A stretch of DNA of 64,000 nt, taken from contig NZ_JBODSD010000002.1 of NCBI RefSeq assembly GCF_050632745.1, positions 310,001 to 374,000 on the forward strand, written 5' to 3'. Both the position numbers and the translations under genes were made by a program. This DNA is from Mumia sp050632745 (GTDB lineage: Bacteria > Actinomycetota > Actinomycetes > Propionibacteriales > Nocardioidaceae). The stretch's first letter is position 1; each line of letters begins with the position of its first letter. Of the stretch, positions 8,731 to 19,764 are shown piece after piece. The notes under the pieces were generated by a model. That model did not search any database. It saw nothing but the letters and a program-made list of their open reading frames with translations, and was not told where the DNA came from.

Positions 8731-9419
8731 GGGGTGCTTCCTCCGAGATCGGGAACGGCCTTCGTGGCGAGGCGAACGACCTCGTCGATGACCTCGTCGA
8801 GCGTCAGGTGGGTGGTGTCGAGCTCGATCGCGTCGTCGGCCTTCGCCAGCGGCGACGCCGTACGGGACGAGTCGATGGCGTCGCGGCGCTGCAGCGACGC
8901 CGCGGTCGCCTCGACGTGGGCAGCCTCGTCCTGGCCCTGCTCCGCGGCACGACGCGCGGCGCGGGCGGCCGTGTCGGCCACGAGGAAGATCTTCAGCGGC
9001 GCGTGCGGCGCGACGACGGTGCCGATGTCGCGGCCCTCGAGCACGATCCCGCGCGAGGCGGCGATCGTCTCGCGCTGCAGCGCGACGAGCCGGGAACGCA
9101 CCTCCGGCACGCGGCTCACCTGGCTGACGGCGTCGGTGACGGCCTGGCCGCGGATCGGTCCGGAGACGTCGACGCCGTCCGCGGCGATCGTGGGCGCCTG
9201 CGGGTCCGTCCCGGAGGTGATCGTGACCTCCGCCGCGGCAGCGGCGACGGCGGCGGCGTCCTCCACGTCGACCCCGCGCTCCAGGACCGCCCACGTCATC
9301 GCGCGGTACATCGCTCCGGTGTCGAGGTAGGCCAGACCGAGACGCGTCGCCACGCCTCGCGCCGTGCTCGACTTGCCCGACCCGGAGGGGCCGTCGAGAG
9401 CGATGACAACAGGGGGCAC
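8727..9419 (-). CDS. cmk: Cytidylate kinase
   Basis: Phosphorylates CMP and dCMP to the diphosphates in pyrimidine nucleotide recycling. The protein opens with VVIALDGPSGSGKSS, the P-loop of the NMP-kinase fold, then YLDTGAMYRA (nucleotide binding) and GRDIGTVV. At about 230 residues it has family length. I chose the GTG at 9419 because AGGAAGG sits 8 bases before it; an upstream GTG at 9437 would add six residues. It overlaps der by 4 bases. Confidence 0.95.
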   Translation of the reverse strand: MPPVVIALDGPSGSGKSSTARGVATRLGLAYLDTGAMYRAMTWAVLERGVDVEDAAAVAAAAAEVTITSGTDPQAPTIAADGVDVSGPIRGQAVTDAVSQVSRVPEVRSRLVALQRETIAASRGIVLEGRDIGTVVAPHAPLKIFLVADTAARAARRAAEQGQDEAAHVEATAASLQRRDAIDSSRTASPLAKADDAIELDTTHLTLDEVIDEVVRLATKAVPDLGGSTP

Positions 9420-9517
9420 GGGGCCAACCTTCCTCACAGGCGTCGCGACCTCGGTCGCGGACGGTTCTCTTGGCGGTCGTTCTCTAGCAGGGCAGTGCCC
9501 TCAGCGGGCGTCTCTCA

Positions 9518-10600
9518 TCACAGGTACGCGGTCCAGCCACGCTCGGTGAGCGCGTCCGCGAGCTCGACGGCGCGCTCGGAGCGCACCGCGATCTCGGCGA
9601 CACCGACCGGTCGGCCGAGGTCGTGGTCGATCCGCAGATCCTCGATGTTCACCCCCGATTGTCCCGTATCGCGGAAAAGACGCCCCAGCTCGCCCGGCTG
9701 GTCGGGCACCTGGACGAACACGGTGGCCAGCGCAGCGGTCCGCTCCTCGCCGTGCTTGCCCGGGATCAGCTGCGTCCCGGAGACCCCGCGACCCAGCACG
9801 TCCTCGATGACCTGGCGGCGCTCGATGCCGTCCAGGAGCTCGTCGAGGTCGTCGCGGACGCCCCGCAGCAGCTCCACGAGAGGCAGCCGGTTCGCGTAGA
9901 GGATCTGGCGCCACAGGGCCGGATCGCTGCCGGCGATCCGCGTCACGTCCCGGAGTCCCTGGCCGGCGAGCGCCAGGTGGTCGGTGGGGCCGCCGTGCAG
10001 CCGCGCGGCGGTCAGGACGGACATCACCTGCGGCAGGTGGGAGACGCGCGCGACCGCGACGTCGTGCTCGTCCGGAGGCATCTCGACGAGGGTCGCCCCC
10101 GCCGTACGCGCGAGGTCGCGCACCCGTTCGAGCGCGAGCTCGGAGACCGCGGCGTGCGGCGTGATCGCCCAGGCGCGGCCCTCGAAGAGGTTGTCCGAGG
10201 CGGCGGTCGGGCCCGACCGCTCGCTGCCGGCCATGGGGTGGCTCCCGAGATAGCGCTCCAGGCCCTCGGTGCCCGCCGCGGCCAGCGCCTGCAGCGGCGG
10301 CAGCTTGACGCTCGCGACGTCGGTCACGATCGCGTCCGGCCACTCCCCCAGCGCGTCCGCCACGACCTCGGCCACGTAGTCCGGCGGCACCGCGACGACC
10401 ACGAGCGCGGCCGCCTCCGGCTTCGCGAGAGTGCCCGCACCGAGCATCTCGGCGGTGCGGGCGTGCTCGGGATTGGCGTCGCGCAGGTGCACGTCGGCGC
10501 CCGCACGGGTGAGCGCGAGCGCCACGGAGGTGCCGACGAGCCCGCACCCGACCACGAGGACGGGGCCGGGGAACGGGCGGGACTGCGGGGCGGAGCTCAC
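9518..10600 (-). CDS. tyrA: Prephenate dehydrogenase with C-terminal ACT domain
   Basis: Oxidatively decarboxylates prephenate to 4-hydroxyphenylpyruvate for tyrosine synthesis. The N-terminal Rossmann motif VVGCGLVGTSVALAL (about 15-30) binds NAD. The catalytic region includes GSHPMAGSERSG (about 120-131). The last 70 residues (VFVQVPDQPGELGRLFRDTG, then VNIEDLRI) form an ACT domain, which in this family senses tyrosine. GTG start in a GTGA overlap with rluB. Feedback inhibition by tyrosine is expected from the family, not shown here. Confidence 0.95.
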   Translation of the reverse strand: MSSAPQSRPFPGPVLVVGCGLVGTSVALALTRAGADVHLRDANPEHARTAEMLGAGTLAKPEAAALVVVAVPPDYVAEVVADALGEWPDAIVTDVASVKLPPLQALAAAGTEGLERYLGSHPMAGSERSGPTAASDNLFEGRAWAITPHAAVSELALERVRDLARTAGATLVEMPPDEHDVAVARVSHLPQVMSVLTAARLHGGPTDHLALAGQGLRDVTRIAGSDPALWRQILYANRLPLVELLRGVRDDLDELLDGIERRQVIEDVLGRGVSGTQLIPGKHGEERTAALATVFVQVPDQPGELGRLFRDTGQSGVNIEDLRIDHDLGRPVGVAEIAVRSERAVELADALTERGWTAYL

Positions 10601-11334
10601 AGGTCCACGCTATCCAACAGCACCCCGAGCTCGTCCGACGTGAGGTCGCGCAGCTCGCCGGGCTTCATCCCGCCCAGGTGGATCCCTCCGAAGGCGGTCC
10701 GGGTGAGGCGTACGACGGGGTGGCCGACCGCGTCGAGCATCCGCCGCACGATCCGGTTGCGGCCGAGGTGGATGTCGAGCTCGACGATGCTCCGGTCGGC
10801 CGACGTCTGCTTCACGACGAAGCGGTCCACGCTGACCGGCCCGTCGTCGAGGACGATCCCGTCCCGCAGGCGCCGCCCGAGCCCTCGCGCGACCTGACCC
10901 TCGACCTCGGCGACGTAGGTCTTGGTGATCTCGAACGACGGGTGCGCCATGCGGTTCGCGAACTCGCCGTCGTTGGTGAGCAGCAGCAGCCCGCTCGTGT
11001 CGGTGTCGAGGCGCCCGACGTGGAAGAGCCGCTCCGGGCGGTCGGCGACGTACGACGAGAGGTCGCTGCGCCCGCGCTCGTCGCTCATGGTCGAGACGAC
11101 GCCGCGCGGCTTGTTGAGGACGAGGTAGACGTGGTCGGACGGCGGCGGGATCCGCTTGCCGTCGACGTGGATCACGTCGGACTCCGGGTGGACCCGCAGC
11201 CCCATCTGGGTGACGACCTCGCCGTTGACCGTGACGCGCCCGCTGGCCATCAGCTCCTCGCTGGCGCGCCGCGACCCGAGCCCGGCCTGGGCGAGGACCT
11301 TCTGGAGCCGGATGCCGTCGGGGTGCTCGGTCAT
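10597..11334 (-). CDS. rluB: 23S rRNA pseudouridine synthase (RluB type)
   Basis: The N-terminal S4 RNA-binding domain (RLQKVLAQAGLGSRRASEELM) is followed by the RsuA/RluB catalytic domain with GRLDTDTSGLLLLTND; the Asp of GRLDTDT near residue 108 is the catalytic residue. RluB isomerises a uridine in the peptidyl-transferase region of 23S rRNA. The position directly after scpA-scpB is conserved in actinobacteria. ATGA overlap with scpB upstream and GTGA overlap with tyrA downstream. Confidence 0.94.
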   Translation of the reverse strand: MTEHPDGIRLQKVLAQAGLGSRRASEELMASGRVTVNGEVVTQMGLRVHPESDVIHVDGKRIPPPSDHVYLVLNKPRGVVSTMSDERGRSDLSSYVADRPERLFHVGRLDTDTSGLLLLTNDGEFANRMAHPSFEITKTYVAEVEGQVARGLGRRLRDGIVLDDGPVSVDRFVVKQTSADRSIVELDIHLGRNRIVRRMLDAVGHPVVRLTRTAFGGIHLGGMKPGELRDLTSDELGVLLDSVDL

Positions 11335-12032
11335 GCCTGCTCCCCGCGGGGGTCTTCGTGCTCGGTGCCCTCGGGCTGCTCCGCGACCGCCTCGGACCGG
11401 GGCACCTCACGACCGAGGCTCTCCGGGTCGTCCATGTCGTCCATCTCCGGGAGGAACGGCGCGAGGTCGGGCAGCTCGTCGAGGCTGGACAGGCCCATGC
11501 GCTCGAGGAAGTACGGCGTGGTCGCGTACAGGATGGCGCCCGTCTCGACGTCCGCCCCCGCCTCCGCGACGAGGCCGCGCGTCACCAGCGTGCGCATCAC
11601 CCCGTCGACGTTGACTCCCCGGATCGCGGACACGCGTGCGCGCGAGACCGGCTGCCGGTAGGCCACGACGGCCATCGTCTCCAGCGCCGCCTGCGTCAGC
11701 CGGGCCTGCTGCCCCTCGAGCACGAACCGCTCCACCGCCCCGGCGTACTCGGCGCGCGTGTAGAAGCGCCAGCCGCCGGCGACCTGGCGCAGCTCGAACC
11801 CACGGTCCTCGTCGTCGTACGACCGGGCCAGCTCGACGAGGGCGACCTCGACGTCGGCCGGAGGGTGCCCCACGGCGGACGCGAGCATCACGTGGTCGAG
11901 CGGCTGGTCGGCGACCATGAGAACGGCCTCGAGGGCGGGGCGCACGGGGTACGAGACGAGGTCCTCCGCTCCCTCGGGAGCCGACGCGGGCTCCGCTGCA
12001 GGGCTCTCGCCGGTCGGCTCACTGTCGCTCAT
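11331..12032 (-). CDS. scpB: Segregation and condensation protein B
   Basis: ScpB is the kite subunit of the SMC-ScpAB condensin. It binds ScpA as a dimer through two winged-helix domains. Visible are the first winged helix (RPALEAVLMVADQPLDHVMLASAVG) and QAALETMAVVAYRQPVSRARVSAIRGVNVDGVMRTL, which is strongly conserved in ScpB. I chose the ATG at 12032 because GGAG lies 7 bases before it; the GTG at 12038 would crowd this site. The start lies inside the end of scpA (14-base overlap), so the two partners are translationally coupled. The acidic, low-complexity N and C termini look disordered. Confidence 0.95.
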   Translation of the reverse strand: MSDSEPTGESPAAEPASAPEGAEDLVSYPVRPALEAVLMVADQPLDHVMLASAVGHPPADVEVALVELARSYDDEDRGFELRQVAGGWRFYTRAEYAGAVERFVLEGQQARLTQAALETMAVVAYRQPVSRARVSAIRGVNVDGVMRTLVTRGLVAEAGADVETGAILYATTPYFLERMGLSSLDELPDLAPFLPEMDDMDDPESLGREVPRSEAVAEQPEGTEHEDPRGEQA

Positions 12033-12921
12033 CGTCACTCTCCGTCTCCTCCGGCACGGCGATCTGGTCCTCGTCGAACTCGGCGCTCACCTCCACGTCG
12101 CCCTCCTCCGTGCCCGTCCAGCGGATCGTCAGCTCCCCGAGGGGCGTGACCTGGTCGAACGCGACCACGCTCTCCCGGAACAGCTCGAGCAGGGCGAGGA
12201 ACCGCGCGACCTTCGTCAGCGTGTCGGGGGCGTCGGCGACCAGCGTACGGAACGTGATCGACGTCCCGCGCCGCAGCCGCTCCACCACCACGACCGCCTG
12301 GTCCCGGACGCTGACCTGCGGCGCGTGCAGGTGCGTCAGGGAGAGGACCGGCGGCGCCTTCGGCTGCATCGCCTTCGCGGCCAGCACGGCGAGCTCCTCC
12401 GGTCCGACGCTGATCAGGACCTCCGGCAGGAGCGTCGCGAAGCGCGGCTCCAGCGCGACCGAGCGCGGGTAGCGCCGCGACTCGTCCGCGAGGCGCTCCT
12501 GCATGCGGGCGGCGACCTGCTTGAACGCGCGGTACTGCAGGAGCCGCGCGAAGAGCAGGTCCCGCGCCTCCAGCAGCGCCAGGTCCTCCTCGTCCTCGAC
12601 GTCGGTCTGCGGCAGGAGGCGCGCCGCCTTGAGGTCGAGCAGGGTGGACGCCACCAGCAGGAACTCCGTGGTCTGCTCGAGGTCGCCCTCGGGACCCATC
12701 GCCTTGAGGTGCGCGATGAACTCGACGGTGACCTTCGAGAGCGCGATCTCGGTGATGTCGAGCTTGTGCTTGGCGATCAGCTGGAGCAGGAGGTCGAACG
12801 GGCCCTCGTACGCGTCGAGGTGGACCACGAACCCGCCGGGCTGTCCCTCGCCCTCGCTCGTGACCGCCCCGCCGGGCGCCTCGTCGACCCCGGCACCGCC
12901 GTCGGCGACGGGTTCCGTCAC
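12019..12921 (-). CDS. scpA: Segregation and condensation protein A
   Basis: The kleisin that bridges SMC heads and carries ScpB. After a roughly 30-residue variable start, the conserved N-terminal kleisin domain begins: FVVHLDAYEGPFDLLLQLIAKHKLDITEIALSKVT. FLLVASTLLDLKAARLLP follows. The C-terminal winged helix (VVAFDQVTPLGELTIRW) contacts the SMC head. GTG start at 12921 in a GTGA overlap with the small upstream gene. The adjacent parA suggests a shared role in moving the chromosome. Confidence 0.95.
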   Translation of the reverse strand: MTEPVADGGAGVDEAPGGAVTSEGEGQPGGFVVHLDAYEGPFDLLLQLIAKHKLDITEIALSKVTVEFIAHLKAMGPEGDLEQTTEFLLVASTLLDLKAARLLPQTDVEDEEDLALLEARDLLFARLLQYRAFKQVAARMQERLADESRRYPRSVALEPRFATLLPEVLISVGPEELAVLAAKAMQPKAPPVLSLTHLHAPQVSVRDQAVVVVERLRRGTSITFRTLVADAPDTLTKVARFLALLELFRESVVAFDQVTPLGELTIRWTGTEEGDVEVSAEFDEDQIAVPEETESDDERQ

Positions 12922-13238
12922 GACGCCCCGAGCCGTCGTGCCAGCTCGCCGTCGACGCCGTTCTCGGCGTACTCGGCCAGCGCCATCGCGACCGCCTCGC
13001 GGATCAGCCGCCCCCGGTCGAGCGTCTGCCCCAGGTCGCGCCGCAGCTCGAGGCGGGCGTGCTCGAGGTCGAGGAGCTCGTCGGAGTTCATGTAGACGGT
13101 CACCTTGCTGTCGTGCTTCACCCGCCCGCTGGGGCGAGCCGCGCGCTCCGCCGCGGGCGCCTCGGCCGCGGCAGCCGCGTCCGCGCCCTCGGGGGCGGTG
13201 GTTGGTCGGAACAGCTCGTCGGCGCCAGGCAGTCTCAC
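12918..13238 (-). CDS. Small ribbon-helix-helix-like protein between parA and scpA (106 aa)
   Basis: GTG start overlapping the parA stop (GTGA), with the stop overlapping the scpA start (GTGA), so it is locked into the operon. The first 40 residues are Ala/Pro/Glu-rich and look disordered. The rest, from KVTVYMNSDELLDLEHARLE to DRGRLIREAVAMALAEYAEN, reads as one strand and two helices, the ribbon-helix-helix DNA-binding layout. It may be the DNA-binding partner of the neighbouring ParA or a regulator of this operon; both are inference. I do not recognise a named family. Confidence 0.75.
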   Translation of the reverse strand: MRLPGADELFRPTTAPEGADAAAAAEAPAAERAARPSGRVKHDSKVTVYMNSDELLDLEHARLELRRDLGQTLDRGRLIREAVAMALAEYAENGVDGELARRLGAS

Positions 13239-14122
13239 ACGCCGGGGCACCGGACGAGCACCTCCCGAGCAAGCTGGCGATAGGCGTCGGCACCCTTGGA
13301 GTCGGGTGCGAAGTCGGTGATCGGCTCCCCCGCCACCGTGGCGTCGGAGAACTTCACCGTACGGCGGATGACGGTGTGGAAGACCTTGTCGCCCCACCCG
13401 TCGACCAGCGTCTGCAGGACCTCACGGCTGTGCAGCGTCCGGCTGTCGTACATCGTGCCGAGCAGGCCGATGATCTCGAGGTCGAAGTTGGTGCGCTGGC
13501 GGACCTTCTCGATCGTCTCCTTGAGCAGGGCTACGCCGCGCAGCGCGAAGTACTCGCACTCCAGCGGGATCAGCACGCCGTCGGCCGCGGTCAGCGCGTT
13601 CACGGCGAGCAGGCCGAGGGACGGCTGGCAGTCGATGAGGATGACGTCGTAGTCGTTGAGGACCGGACGCAGCATGCGCGCCAGCGTCTGCTCGCGGCCG
13701 ACCTCGTGGACCAGGTGCATCTCGGCGCCGGACAGGTCGATGCTCGACGGCAGCAGGTGCAGGTTGGTGGTCCGGGTCTTGAGCAGCACGTCGGACACGT
13801 CGACGTCGTCGTGCATCAGCAGGTGGTAGACGGTCGCGTCGAGGTCGTGCGCGGGGAATCCGAGCCCGACGGTCAGCGACGCCTGCGGGTCGAAGTCGAC
13901 CAGGAGGACGCGGCGCCCGGCCTCGGCAAGGGCGGCACCCAGGTTGATCGTGGTCGTGGTCTTGCCGACGCCGCCCTTCTGGTTGCAGAGGGCGATGACG
14001 TACGCAGGGCCCCCGCTGGGAGGCCTCGGAGCTGGAAACTCCGGCAAGGGGCGGCCGGTCGGGCCGATCTCGGCGCCGGCCGACGGTCCGAGCTCGCCGA
14101 GCAGATCGCTGTGGTGGTTCAT
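13235..14122 (-). CDS. ParA-family (Soj-like) ATPase
   Basis: A deviant Walker A, CNQKGGVGKTTTT (about 47-59), with the two signature lysines, then VLLVDFDPQASLT and DVILIDCQPSLGLLAVNAL, define the ParA/MinD superfamily, in which ATP-driven dimers bind DNA to position cargo. About 45 variable residues precede the core. The cluster with scpA-scpB is the conserved second ParA locus of actinobacteria rather than the oriC-linked parAB pair, because no ParB is present. ATG chosen at 14122; upstream in-frame sequence has no family resemblance. Confidence 0.92.
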   Translation of the reverse strand: MNHHSDLLGELGPSAGAEIGPTGRPLPEFPAPRPPSGGPAYVIALCNQKGGVGKTTTTINLGAALAEAGRRVLLVDFDPQASLTVGLGFPAHDLDATVYHLLMHDDVDVSDVLLKTRTTNLHLLPSSIDLSGAEMHLVHEVGREQTLARMLRPVLNDYDVILIDCQPSLGLLAVNALTAADGVLIPLECEYFALRGVALLKETIEKVRQRTNFDLEIIGLLGTMYDSRTLHSREVLQTLVDGWGDKVFHTVIRRTVKFSDATVAGEPITDFAPDSKGADAYRQLAREVLVRCPGV

Positions 14123-14148
14123 GCGCTCTCGATCCCGTGGCTGTGCTT

Positions 14149-14163
14149 GTCCCACGCTGGGAC
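14149..14163. promoter_or_regulatory. Inverted repeat upstream of parA
   Basis: GTCCCA-CGC-TGGGAC is a perfect dyad with 6-bp arms, 26 bases before the parA start in the xerD-parA gap. It could be an operator for the operon, perhaps for the small ribbon-helix-helix-like protein. This is only a positional inference. Confidence 0.35.
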
Positions 14164-14237
14164 TGGTTGGACTGTACCAAGTCGACAAGTCTCCACCTCG
14201 ACGCCGCGCGGGGTGTCGTGGACGGGAGGGACGGGGC

Positions 14238-15172
14238 TCACGCGAGCGCGCGAGGGTGCGCCGTCGCGTACACCTCGCGGAGCTTGTCGATCGTGACCAG
14301 CGTGTAGACCTGCGTCGTGGTCACCGACGCGTGCCCGAGCAGCTCCTGGACGACGCGGACGTCGGCGCCGCCGTCGAGCAGGTGGGTCGCGTACGAGTGC
14401 CGGAGCGTGTGCGGCGAGACGTCCGCCGTGATGCCGGCCCGCTCGGCCGCCTTCGCGAGCACGGCCCACGCGCTCTGCCGCGACAACCGGCCACCGCGCG
14501 AGTTGAGGAACACCGCTCCCCCGGTCGTCCGGGCGCTCACCAGGCCGGGACGCGCGGTCTCGAGGTACGCGCGTACGGCCTCGCGCGCGAACCTCCCGAC
14601 CGGCACGACCCGCTGCTTGCCGCCCTTGCCGCGCAGCAGCACCTCTCCCGACTCGAGATCGAGGTCGTCGACGTCGAGCCCGACCGCCTCCGAGATCCGC
14701 GCGCCGGTGCCGTACAGCACCTCCAGCAGCGCCCGGTCGCGGACCGCCAGCGCGGTGCCGGCCGAGCCCGCGGACTCCAGCAGCGCCTCGACCTCGTCCA
14801 CCGCGAGCGCCTTCGGGAGCCGGCGCGGCGGGGCCGGCGGCTTCACGTCCGCAGCGGCGTCGCGTCCGACCACGCCCTCGCGTACGGCGAACTTGTGCAG
14901 CCCGCGGGCCGCCACCAGCGTCCGCGCCGCGCTCGGGGCGCTCAGCGGCTGGTGGTCCTCGTCGCCCTCGCGCAGCGCCGCGAGGAAGTCAGTGACGTCG
15001 GCCTCGGCGACCTCGTCGAGCGAGCCGATGCCCCGGTCGTGGAGGTAGGCGGCGTAGCGGCGCAGGTCGCGACGGTAGGAGGTGAGGGTGTTCAGGGCGA
15101 GGCCGCGCTCTACCCCGAGGTGGCTGAGGTACTCGTCGACGAGCCGGCCGACGTCGCTCCGACCGCCTTCGC

Positions 15173-15176
<4 letters not shown>
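14238..15176 (-). CDS. xerD: Tyrosine recombinase XerD
   Basis: Resolves chromosome dimers at dif with XerC. The N-terminal SAM-like core-binding domain (LVDEYLSHLGVERGLALNTLTSYRRDL) precedes the catalytic domain. Catalytic residues are visible: Arg in GTGARISEAVGL (near 157), HTLRHSYATHLL (HxxR near 252), LLGHASVTTTQVYT with the second His and the nucleophilic Tyr (near 289). Length 312 fits the family. GTG start with a GTGA overlap with ald upstream. It sits just upstream of the parA-scpAB genes, consistent with a joint role in chromosome segregation. Confidence 0.94.
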
Positions 15177-16291
<1,115 letters not shown>

Positions 16292-16344
16292 CGTGCTCTC
16301 CTCCCGCGCGACCGCTCGTGACGGGCGCGCCGACACAGCCGATC

Positions 16345-16979
16345 CTAGGCCGAGGCACCCCCGCCTGCGCGAACTTGACACGCCAGCAGGCCCGCGACGG
16401 CCAGGGAGTTGGTGATGCGGCCGTCGAGCACCGCGGCGACGGCGTCGGCGAGCGGCACCCACACGGCGGTCATGTCCGCCTCCTCGTCGAGGCGCTCCGT
16501 CCGGGCGTCGTCGGCCACCGGCTCCAGGCCCTGGGCGAGGTAGACCTCGACGCGCTCGTCGGTGAACCCGGGCGACGAGCGCAGGCTCACCAGGTGCGAC
16601 CACTGCGCCGCGACGAGGTCCGTCTCCTCGGCGAGCTCGCGGGCCGCCGCGTCCTGCGCCGGCTCACCCTCGACGTCCAGGAGCCCGGCCGGCAGCTCGA
16701 CGAGCCGCTGGCGGACCGGGTGACGGTACTGCTCGAGCAGCAGCACGCGCTCCTGCTCGTCCAGGACCACGACGCCGACCGCGTCCGCGTGCCGGACGGT
16801 GGTGCGGTGGATCGTGCCGTCCTGCGGCGTCGCGACCTCGTCCAGGACGACGTCGACGAACGACGACGCGTACGGGGTCTCGCTCGCACGGACGGTCCAG
16901 GACTCCGACCGGTCGCCGAGCCGCTCCCCCGCGCCGAGGAGCAGCCCAGGCAGCGTCGGGTGGGCGACCCGCGCGCCGC

Positions 16980-16983
<4 letters not shown>
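16345..16983 (-). CDS. Nudix hydrolase, probable ADP-ribose pyrophosphatase
   Basis: LLLEQYRHPVRQRLVELPAG leads into the Nudix box, GLLDVEGEPAQDAAARELAEET. The glutamates that hold Mg are present. The box has one residue more than the GX5E consensus, as usual for actinobacterial ADPR pyrophosphatases, and an Asp where the terminal Gly is expected. The QYRHP and ELPAG motifs point to ADP-ribose as substrate, giving AMP and ribose 5-phosphate. GTG start with a GTGA overlap with pyrG, a common actinobacterial neighbour. Confidence 0.9.
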
Positions 16984-18674
<1,691 letters not shown>

Positions 18675-18867
18675 GAGAACTCCCGTGATCGTGTGTGTCG
18701 CCGCGTTGTCGCCAGGTCGGCCTCGGGAGGCATCTGACGTCGTGCGGCACGTCAGTGGAACACAGGCGGGTCAGTGCACATGTTCACGGGATTTCACCCT
18801 ATCAAGGTCCGCCAACGACGCGAGCCACCGTGCGGCGTGGCGTCGGTGCGACCTGGGACACGGTCGG
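18675..18867. other. Intergenic gap between mctB-like gene and pyrG
   Basis: A 193-base non-coding gap, the longest in the housekeeping series. It separates the stop of the mctB-like gene from the pyrG start. I see no strong promoter box, hairpin or riboswitch fold here, though it is the natural place for a pyrG promoter. Confidence 0.5.
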
Positions 18868-19764
18868 TCAGCCGAGCGGCGGAAGTGCGCCGTCGACCGC
18901 TCCCGATGTCCCGAAATGTCCGGTCTTTCCCGTGCTCTCCTGCTGGAGGGCCGCGACCAGGACGACGTCACCGAACGGGACGCCCGCGACGTCTGCCGTC
19001 GAGACCTTCTCGGCGTCGGCCGAGTCGCGGACGGCCTCGACGGCGCCGTCCGGGGCGCCCGATCCCACCGGACCGACGACCAGGGTGCCGACGCCCGCGG
19101 CGTCGATCCCGGACGCCAACGTTGCGACGAGCTCTCCCCGGCCGCTCTCGAAGTCCGGGTCCTTTCCCGTCACGACCACCGTCAGCTGCGCACGGTCGGT
19201 CGGTGCCTGCGGCGCCGTCACCAGCTTCGCCTCCACCAGCGCGGACACGATGGTCTGCGCCGTCGCGTCGACCGGCGTCGTGGCCTTCGCCGCGAGCCCG
19301 CGCCCGAGCGCTGCGGCGACGACCTCGTAGTTGCTGAGCCCGTCGGTGGGCGTGTCGGCGACACCCTTGAGGGTCTGCTGGGCGACGCCCACCGTGAACT
19401 GGCGGTCAGCCGGGTCGAGGAGCCGGTCGGTGAGGCCGACCGTGCCGACGACGGTCGCGCCCGCGGCCCGCAGCGCGGTGTCGACGCTCTCCACCGTCGC
19501 GTCCCCGGCGCCCGGGAGGGCGACGATCGTGACGGACTTCCCGGTGAGGCGGCCGGCGAGCGGGGTGGCGCCGAGCTGTTCGCGGTACGCGTCGGCAAGG
19601 CCACGCGCCGCGGTGTCCTCCGGCGTCTCCTCCACGACCCGCGTCCCCTCGGCAGCGGCCGGCTCGGCGTCGGCGCCGTCCAGCACCCCGGCGCCGAGCG
19701 CGACGCCACCAGCAACCGCGAGGATGAGAGCAGCGACGGCGACGAGCAACGAGCGTGCGGGCAT
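18868..19764 (-). CDS. mctB: Copper transporter MctB-like protein
   Basis: A 298-residue protein with one N-terminal membrane helix (SLLVAVAALILAVAGGVALGAG) and an extracytoplasmic domain. The layout and LTGKSVTIVALPGAGDATV region match the actinobacterial MctB family, named after the Mycobacterium tuberculosis copper-tolerance protein of the outer membrane. Outside mycobacteria its role is unproven. Its ATG overlaps the steA stop by one base (TGATG); the steA-mctB pairing is widely conserved and suggests an envelope or division function rather than copper alone. Confidence 0.83.
   Translation of the reverse strand: MPARSLLVAVAALILAVAGGVALGAGVLDGADAEPAAAEGTRVVEETPEDTAARGLADAYREQLGATPLAGRLTGKSVTIVALPGAGDATVESVDTALRAAGATVVGTVGLTDRLLDPADRQFTVGVAQQTLKGVADTPTDGLSNYEVVAAALGRGLAAKATTPVDATAQTIVSALVEAKLVTAPQAPTDRAQLTVVVTGKDPDFESGRGELVATLASGIDAAGVGTLVVGPVGSGAPDGAVEAVRDSADAEKVSTADVAGVPFGDVVLVAALQQESTGKTGHFGTSGAVDGALPPLG

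Noticed and set aside
7420..9330. 636-codon plus-strand ORF opposite der and cmk
   Set aside because: Shadow of two certain housekeeping genes.
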